This document shows positions 54,731 to 64,000 of a stretch of 64,000 bases of DNA, piece after piece. The stretch is from Strigamia acuminata. Lineage: Eukaryota > Arthropoda > Chilopoda > Geophilomorpha > Linotaeniidae. The position numbers were made by a program, and so were the translations under genes. How positions within the stretch are numbered: the first letter of the stretch is position 1; every line of letters starts with the position of its first letter. The stretch lies in NCBI GenBank assembly GCA_949358305.1, contig OX442314.1, forward strand, positions 15,679,060-15,743,059, read 5' to 3'. The notes beneath the pieces were generated by a model. That model did no database searches. It saw only the letters and a list, made by a program, of their open reading frames with translations, and was not told the origin of the DNA.

Positions 54731-57700
54731 ACATTTATTTCAAATGCGCCTATTGTAATTTCATTATTTTTTAAACCTCGGAGGCATAAGGGTAAAATGT
54801 GCCGTTCTGGTATAAGGCATTACAGATTTATGAACAATTTTCAGGTCAATTAGTTAAAGCGCCGTTTCGATTTTTGAACGTTCGCAACTAATTTTATAGA
54901 GGGTGCTAGTTGTGAACAAAATCACAAATTTTCAGCAAATTAAATGGGTAGGAAAAAAAATTTTCCTATTCAACAAGGAGCTTGTGCATATTTATAACAA
55001 AATTGAGATTGCACTTGATCTTTAAGCCAAATTAATATTGTCGTTGAAAAAAATGTATTCCACTTCGATTGATTTTGAATAAATAGTTCAAATGTACTGG
55101 AAACACTAATTTCGTTTCTGCCATTAACGCTGGAATTTGAAACAGGTGCTAGAGAGACGCGCTGGATTGTGTTAGTTAATAATTACACAACTGAATCTGA
55201 TCGCTTGCAAATCATCCGAATTAGCTTGCCTTGCAATCAGGCCTTTTAAAAATAAATAAATAAAATAAATAAAACTAAACTATAAGCACCACAGATTAAA
55301 AAGTGAAACAAAAGACAATTTTCCAAACGTGACAAAAAATAGTCAATAAACTAGACTTACTTGTTACTATAGGCGTGTCAGGAGTTTGTCAGGCATCAAA
55401 AATAAAGAGGAACGAGCCGTGCATTCTCGATGAGGAAATAAAAAGCTTTCTGGTTCATAATATGCATTATTAACTGCAATACAAAAACGTATTATGAATA
55501 AATGAGTTTGCTATTAAGAACTTCACTCAAGTGCATGATAGCCAACAAATCACTCAAAATTCATAATAAAGAACTAAAAACTTGATGTACTGTATATCCC
55601 AAAAGAAATTTGTTTTTAATATTGCAATAGAGTACATTCCCGTCACATCACTTCGATGTTTGTCATTTGAAGCACCACTCAAAGTAATTACTTCTCGTTA
55701 TAATTAACTTATTTTCAAATGATACCCGAATGTCTTTCTAACTACGTTAAAAGACTCGTTTACAGAGTAAAGAATTATAGTTTTAGCAGAAAGTTGTGGC
55801 GACCTCAAAATTCAATTCCGGTTGGTAGAACATTTTCATGAAACATGAGAAACAATTTATAAAAAAGTAAAAACTACTTTTTTATTTGTTGTCATCATCC
55901 TACTGGGGTTGGCAGGCAAAGACGTTGCCACGGTGAAAAGAGTACAAGCCTCAATACTACAGAATGTGAAGCCTCAACCAGAGGTATATTGAGGCGACAG
56001 ATTCTTATTTATTTTATCATCATTAATTTTAATATTAGTCATTTTATATTCTATGCGTATATTCCATTTTGGATATGACACTTCTTACATCTTTTCTCAA
56101 GTCAAAGAATAAAAATTTCATTCTTTTATAATATTGAAAATATTATAGTTTATTTATTGAATTTTAATAATTAGTTTGCTTATATGTAACTGCATGTAAG
56201 GGACTAATAAGACTAATATAGCATCGCCTATTGCCGACCGCTGGTTTAAACTTTGCAAAATTATTAAATGTCTTCCATTTTTAGTTTTCGAAAGTTTCAG
56301 AAAGTTGACGTTGGTGGCACTTTTTATGATGTCATCGGCAACAAACAAACAGCGCTTTAGCATGGGCTAATGACGCCAATGACGCCGATAACGTCATGAA
56401 AAGCGTCACCAGCGTCAACTTTTTGAAACTTTCGTAAACTAAAAATGGAGGACATTTAACAATTTTGCAAAGTTTAAATAAACGATATAAAAATCTAGAA
56501 ACAATTTAACAACTAAAAACAACGAATTTGGTCTAATTCCCCTCTTGATTTCATTTATTTCATATTTATTTATTTACTTCCACAACCCTTGACATGTTTG
56601 TTCAACCTCTTACAAATTAGAATGATGGAAGTACTAACATTGTACTATTGCAACCCACAAAAAATCTATGGTGTATATAATCCGACTAATATTTGAGGTT
56701 GCCACAATGTGTTGTTTTCCATTTTCAGATTCGTCTATTAATGAGTCCTAACACAAAATCGGTTACACATGACACAAAGCACAAGAAAAAAGCACCTGTC
56801 GCACAAACCCTATTAGAAGTAACTTAAGACATCCGCAATGACGCAAATTGCGCTCAGGAAATGTTATTTGTTCGGTGCAATATGCAGAATAATTGAACAT
56901 CCTTGCTGCTTTTATCTAGATGTACAAAAAATATGCATAAATCATATTTTAATATCCAATTAAAATTATTTACACTAACTTGATTCTGTATAAACTGTTT
57001 AAATTGTTTTTAACCACGCTAATGAACAAGTAAAAGCTGACATGAAACGAGTCGCAAATTTTGTTACATTTGGCTGAGGCGGGTGAACCCATTACAAACT
57101 CGGCTTTTGTATGTGAGAAAGAGGTTCCATCCTTGCAAACCTGGCAAATGTCAGTTGTTGGGCTCTTAATTTATGACACCCAAGATAAGTTCTAAGAGGG
57201 TATTCGCCCAACGTTTGTGGTTATGGCTCGGAATATTAAAGAAAATTTAAGAAAAAAATAATAAAAAATATAAAAAGTTTAACGTCTCTAGACAAATGTA
57301 TGATGTATGCAAGCTTAGCTAAAGTAGAAAATATGTGATTTGCTAAAACGTCACCCAGCCTAATTTGACTTCAATGGCCTTCTGTGAAAGAGCAATATAA
57401 AACTATAATTTAAGTTGTACAGTTTTAAATTTTACTTTTCTGCTTTTATGATTTTAACTGCACCATGGCATGAAGCTTTAATGGTTCCATTCTGCAGATA
57501 TAAACATCATGTTAGCGAGACTCAAGACAACACTTCTAAATAATGCAAATTTCATTATATGACGATACCAAAGTTACTTCAAATGCTATTCTTCATACGA
57601 CAATTGTTGATAAAATAAAAATTAATACGAAATTAAGTTTCCGCTAAATTGATTTATATGGATTTCAAGCGCATCACATTTGGAAGCGAATTAACCGAGC

Positions 57701-60700
57701 TTTCTTCTAAATCTCCTCCACCAAACCTTCATATTTGCAACAAGAATAATAATGCGACAAACTAAGAGAAGTTTAGTAATAATAATAATTAAAATTAAAA
57801 AATAATAAAAACAGCAGGAAGCTTGGGTGGGATTTAGGCCACTAGGACAACGGCACATCGCTTTTGAGGACCCAACCTTGCATTTATACTGAAAACAGGA
57901 CAAACAGTCGGAGGTGGGAGAAAGAAACATTATCTCAATAAAAAAAATAAGAAATAACTGGGATTCCCAATGGGATCTGACCATTTCGTTGCCATTTTTT
58001 CGCAACGAAATGCTTATTAGTTTGATTTATTTCACTCTGTTTTGCTTTGTTTCTCCCAGTTAAGACGCAGTGAGTTCAAACTGAGCAGAAGACTTGCCCA
58101 CTATCATTAACAATGCTCTGAAAAGGCTACAAAATGATCGGCGACAAACTGAACCAATCTCGTCCCAAGTACTGACCAGGAGATCTCAACCATTGCTGTT
58201 TAACTTGTGTGGTAACATGATAAACCGTTTCTAATGTTCTGTGAATTTTTTTCTTCCAATTATTATCTTCTGTTAGTGTTTATTTACACACATTTGTGGC
58301 CTATAAATATTCACACTATCTGCCAGTTATTGGAAACGGGGGATAAGGGAGATTACAAGGAACAGCCCTAATTACCAAGTTGTGTTAATTAACTCTTGCC
58401 AGAAAATCTCCCTGGAGTTGTACATGGAAGTGAAGAACACACAAGTTATATTAAATATTTCTCTCCATTTGCATTCCACTAATAAGGTTGGAAAGCAATT
58501 TTACTTTTGTTAATAAAATTAGCCCATTTCCACTAAGCAAAGTTTGACCACTGAGGTGTCCTATTTCATATCTAATTCAAATTGCTTTTCACGAATGTAT
58601 CTCTATTACCACCAAACTTTCTCATGTCATGCCCTCTTTAAAACTTTCCACGTTTCACTTTTTTCATTCTAATTTCTCAACTTCACTTACAGAATGCTTT
58701 CACCTAAAGAAAAACCTCCAACTGCCATAAATTTGAAATGTGACATGTGTCATTGGACGAAGTACGTTTTAGCCTAGACATCTCTTGAGTAAGTAGATGC
58801 ATCCTCCAGACTACACTTTTGAAGTCAATTTTTCGAATAATGCAAAATACTGGCACCTTTATCCTAAAAGTGGAGTAAACAAAGATCGGGCTTAGAACTG
58901 AAAAAATTCGTCAAACTTTTCATTACAATTTATAGTGCTCGAGTTAATTTTTTTTAACATACATGATTTCATAGAAATGGCAGATCATGTGGTGAAATTT
59001 AATATTATGTAATTCGTTTCGTTCTGGAGAGATCAGTTACGCCTGTTAATAAGCTAATGTTCAGAACTGAGTACAGGTGGCGTTAACAGTCAGTTGAATC
59101 TTCAAAAAGCGCGTTCTATTTGAAATGGAAACTATGGGCGGAAAATCTTTCGTTTTCTATTTTTGTCAGAAAATGTAATTGTGAATGAACAGACCTAAAT
59201 CGTTGTCACTTTTTATTTAGTCTCGTGTGCAAAAGGTAGAAAAGTGACTCAATAGTCACTTTTCTTACAATCACCATTTGGCAGGCTCTCTCAAATGTTC
59301 AATGATACCTGACCACATTCATTATTTTAGGTCCTTTCATTCCATTTTTTTTTTTTTTTTTTTTTACTATTTAGCACCTCTGATAGGAAAACACAAACTG
59401 AAACTTCACATGACGGCACCTCAAAACCCTGTTCATGCGATATGAGACGGCTTCTGAAATTATTAATTGTGTGATTTGAGAATATTTTCCAGTTTCGGCC
59501 GTATTCATTTTATTTTGTTGTCTCGTTAAGAACAAAAAATGTAGCCATTTTGATTATCGTATTTATCAACATTCAGGAAATTACTCCATTTATCAGCATC
59601 AATCAAATATTAATATTTGTAACATACCGTAATACGATGCACAACTGAATACTTAAAACAATTTCTACGAAAACTTAGTTGCATTTTCAACAAAGCAACC
59701 AAAATTTTATCGGTACATGTGCGTACAGAGACCGACACTCACGAAACGATCCTTTGTTCCCAACTGGTAGAAATAAGCCTAACCTATTCAATTCAATAAG
59801 CTTTAATACTACAGTAGCTGGTGTTTGTTTCATTTCAATCATGTGAAATGATCAGTTACAGTAGTCGATAGCTTGCAAAAAAATACTACAATTAAAAAAA
59901 TAGAAGCAGCTTCAACTTACTTAACTTGCCTTCGTCGGTTTATCTTCATCTGCCGTTAGACCCGTACCATGCCCGTACGTATAGTTACTAATTCGGTCAT
60001 TGTGCAGCGTCATTTTAGTTGTAAATAAAGTCCTCGATCGTGTTTAAAGTTATCTGAAACGGTGACTTGAACGTATAATGAGCTTGTACGGTTTATATTT
60101 TTTATTTTACCTTTACAGTAATTGCATTGAACGGTTGAAATGAAACATTTGGAAGAACAAAAGATGACGTAATTTTAAAATCTGTCACCAGGCTAACTTA
60201 TTAACTGTTCCCCAAGCGTCATATGACGTGTGCTTGGTGTACAGGCAAATTGGCGGATGGTTATCACGTGACCGTGCAGTGCATTGCAGATCAGCGATTG
60301 TTTAGCAACACAATAGTATGGCAACACGTTCAATAATAACATGTTATAATTTTTTTTTAAATTTTCGACTTAAAAATTTAATTACTTTGTTTAATTATTT
60401 TGTTCTTTATTTATTTAAGTAACAAACATATGAAACTATATATATTCTGGTTAAATAGGCTCTTCCAAACTGTAATCGTCTGCTAAACGTTTTATTCCAA
60501 ATTGTAATAATCTGCTATACTCTTTCCGCACTCAAGAAGAGCCCTGGAAGCTGGGCTCCCATTGGCCAAGCCATATCACTTGTGTAGTGATACATAAAAA
60601 AAGACCCAAAACACCAGAAATGCATTATAGGGAACTACTTTTCCTTGTAGTAGAGCTACAACTATAACTATATACAGTTCTGAGTAATCAGACTAGGCCA

Positions 60701-63700
60701 ATGGGAGCCCAGCTTCCAGGGCTCTTCTTGAGTGCGGAAAAAGTTTACACATTTTATTAAGTACCAGCTTTGTTGTCGCCTCCAACAGACCTGCTGCACA
60801 GTCGTATCTTTTTTAAACTTTCTAATGGCAAACAATTATTCCTATTACATTCAAGGACTGAATGACAATGCTAAGCACTGATCAGGGCTGGACTGGGTAC
60901 AAATATAGTTTTGGGAAATCGGGATGAGTCGGGCCACAGGGACAGGTTAGGATGGACAGGGACAGGCCACCAGGCCACGGGAAATTCCCGGTAGCCTGCT
61001 GGGCCAGTACAGCACTGGCACTGATACATCAAAAAACTTAAACTTATCACTGATGTGGATCTCTATGCAGTACCGAAAACTGCTTTTAATCAAGAAACAG
61101 GCATACTACCCAACTTAAACTTTAATGATATCGTATATTACCTTGTTAACCTTCCCATAGCCATGGTAGGTCCAAAAAATTACAGAAGTGGAAAAATCAC
61201 TGTAATTCTTTTTTTTCTGATAATTAATTAATGAGGTTAACTTGTATTCCTCAAAAACTTTTTTTTCTTATTTTATAATGTCTAAATACAAATAGTTTTT
61301 CAATTATTATAAAGATAATTTAATATTTATAACATAAAACACCCTTAATGGGAGCGCCGTACACTGCTTTGCCATCTGTTTGCACTAGGTGGCGTATTAA
61401 AATTAGTCCTAAAACATGTGCTTTTACCAGGAAAAATGCGATTGCACCAGGAAAAATGTGATTCTGCACATGCACAGAAGCATTTTAAAAGAAGGCCGAT
61501 TTGACCGACCTTAGCTAGCAATGGTGGAAACTAGGCTTGGCTATGGGAAGGTTAACACCACAAATACTGCAACAAACAAAAAAATGAAAAAAAAAAATCA
61601 CTGGACGGCTATAAAAGTTTTTTGAATGGGTGAGTAAAGAATATAGGGTATATTCAGCACATAACCTTGCGTTGTAGTATGGGTAAGGTTTGCTTAGCTA
61701 CCCTTGTAAATAAATTATGGCGGCCATGTTGGTGTATTAGCCCCTACGTAAATCCGCCCCTGCTAGGATACTTATCAGGTCAAAGCTGGAGGAGTCGCTT
61801 CAACGTCTGATTAAATTAGGTTTTTTTAAAAATGTGTGTAGTTATGCGAGTGAAATTCTTGCATATTTTCAAAATTGTCTCACAACCCCGACAATGGGGT
61901 GTAAAACAACATCATCAAAATGGTACCCACAAGCACGACCTACATAAAATGTAAACAATATCTCTATTCTTCTTGTGTCAATTCCGGTTTCACACCAAAC
62001 GCAGCACTTATGATTTTCATTCTTCATTTCATGTTACGAAAAGAACATTAACAAATAAGATTGACCGTGTTTATTAAATGATTGATGAATTCTACAATAG
62101 CGATTAATAATGTACACAAAGTTATGCCTATACAAGGTAAATGTTAAAATGTTCTTGTCTAAATGACATTTGAGCTTCTTGTAAAATGCGCATTCGTGGT
62201 CCCATTGGTATTCCTATTTTCTGAAGCCGCTCTTCAGTCAAGTAAGGTAACTCAATCATGCCAATTCTCTCGTTTTCAAAATTGGACGCATATTTCTAAA
62301 GAAAACAAATGCTGTATTTTAATCATTCATCAACATTCCCTTACGTCAACTTTACCTCATATCCCAATTTCTTCAGGAAAAGCCTTAGTAAAGGAGGTTC
62401 ATCCCCAAAAAATCTAAAAATAAAACAATTAACCAACAAGGAAATTCCTACACGAATTAAATAAATCCATACTTTGCTAATTTCTTTATTCTCGTCGGAT
62501 TAGTCATTGACGGAATTGAAGACCTGAAATTATCCCATTCACTCGCTCCCCCTCCTCCTCGTGCAGGTTTCCCGCCTCCACCGCCGACATTCAGTCTCAA
62601 TGCCATGCATTGGTCAGTTAATTGATTAACTTCTCGACGAAGTCCTTCAATCTCCTACATGATTTTAAACATTCATATTTGTCACAAGAGTCAGTCAATC
62701 AAAAAATTAATTTAGAACCTTACCTGAAACATCACATGCTGAGTCCTCATTTCAGAACTCAAATGAGCCACACTCCGAGCCAAAGTCACTACATGCGATT
62801 CAAGCCGTTGAAACCGTTTAGTGACACCTCTAGAAATTGTAATAAATAATTCACTCGTAAAAATGTTCGTATATTATGCACGTAATGAAAACTTACTTGG
62901 TCTCGGGTCCTGTTCGCCTTTTATCGTGAGCATAACGTTTGTCCCCGTAACCCCTTGATTTACTAGCGGAGCTAATGTAACCTTTTCCGGTAAGCGATGA
63001 CAAACTGCCGTGAACTTTGCGTTTGCCTTTGGATTCAATTAAAGACTTCTGACTTAACTGGCCATTCCGTGATTTAACTCCAAGCATTTTAAGAACCTAG
63101 AAATTGAAAAATTATAATATTCTATTTTTCAAAAATATCAAAAATATTTTCGAATCACCTCCGAGTACATTTGCTCCAATCCTTCCAGTTGTCTTCTTAA
63201 TTCGTGCACATCACTTGATGGACTGGCTACACCATCAGTAGTTTGACTACTGCCATCACTTACGTCATCTAACAGACTTTCCATATCCAAACCTGTAGTT
63301 GTAGATGTCAAATCGCCGTCACCTACTTCGTGCAATCGAGTTAAACTGGGATTTAGCACTAAAACAGGAAGAATGTTATTTAAAATTTCAATAATATCTT
63401 CTAATTTAATTTATTACTTATCGGTGCTCTTGATTTAGCCCTTATTTGATTTGGTGTCGGTATGCTACCATTTCCACTTCCCGAGGATCTGCCGTTGCGT
63501 GTGTAACGCGGATCTTGCATTCGGTTTTGCCACTGACCCAACCGTTGTGGAGGCCTTTGCTGAGCAGACCATTCTGTTGATTCTGGAAAATGGCCACCAG
63601 GTGACTCATTCAACATTGGAGTACTAAAAAATAAAACAATATTGTTTACAAAAATTGTACAAAATTGAATAACAATAAATAAATTAAAAAATATATATAT

Positions 63701-64000
63701 ATATATATTTTCACCTTAATGACATTTTGTATTTCGATGGTAATTTTGATGGTAACTTCGATGGTAATTTCGACGGTAATTTCGCTGGTGATCTTGAAGA
63801 TGACGGGTTCGACTCGGAAGAATGTTTATTCGGAGATAAGGGAGGTAGTGGAGGAGTGACGGATGTGCTGTCGCTGACAGTCGACTCCATACTTCGGGAT
63901 AAAGCCAGTGTAGATGCAGACTGATTTTTCATTATTTGATGCAATTCTTTCTCCTGCTCATCTTTACGGCAAGATTGTAACGGCGAAGCATCGGATGACT

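Overview
This window looks like nuclear DNA of an arthropod: AT-rich, with spliced genes, a Dscam-type immunoglobulin gene and many DNA-transposon relics. The very short introns of one gene (59-91 bp) and the Dscam-like gene would fit a crustacean or another arthropod, but I cannot name the species. There are no bacterial-type genes.

Layout. (1) About 3.5-35.2 kb, minus strand: the 5' part of a Dscam-like cell-adhesion gene. A signal-peptide exon (35121-35184) and an Ig1 exon (3544-3867) join in the same phase across an intron of about 31 kb. That intron carries a truncated Ty3/gypsy element (7566-about 10000), a three-level nest of inverted-repeat transposons (11493-13133), a second foldback element (13297-13915), a candidate 66-nt cassette exon (19181-19246), a GC-rich island (about 20430-21060) and three more MITEs (26455-27183, 29172-29909, 31056-31314). 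(2) 35.2-43.3 kb: AT-rich DNA with no gene I can support. (3) 43336-54730, plus strand: a complete, apparently very young Ty3/gypsy-type LTR retrotransposon. It has two 613-bp LTRs that I read as identical, an ACAT target-site duplication, a tRNA-Pro-type primer binding site, gag, a -1 frameshift signal, pol (protease, RT, RNase H, integrase), and a third large ORF of unknown function that appears to be spliced and is not envelope-like. (4) 54.7-62.1 kb: AT-rich spacer with several MITEs, three of them packed into 60.5-61.6 kb. (5) 62128-64000 (runs off the edge), minus strand: the 3' end of a gene encoding a serine-rich, coiled-coil protein with a C-terminal SAM domain, in eight exons with introns of 59-91 bp.

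The two host genes lie on the minus strand and the LTR elements on the plus strand. The most unusual item is the third ORF of the LTR element: about 850-900 codons fully open, placed where an envelope gene would be, but without signal peptide or membrane anchor, and with a small upstream exon joined to it by an in-phase intron. The second theme is the stack of nested palindromic transposons, whose own symmetry records the empty insertion sites.
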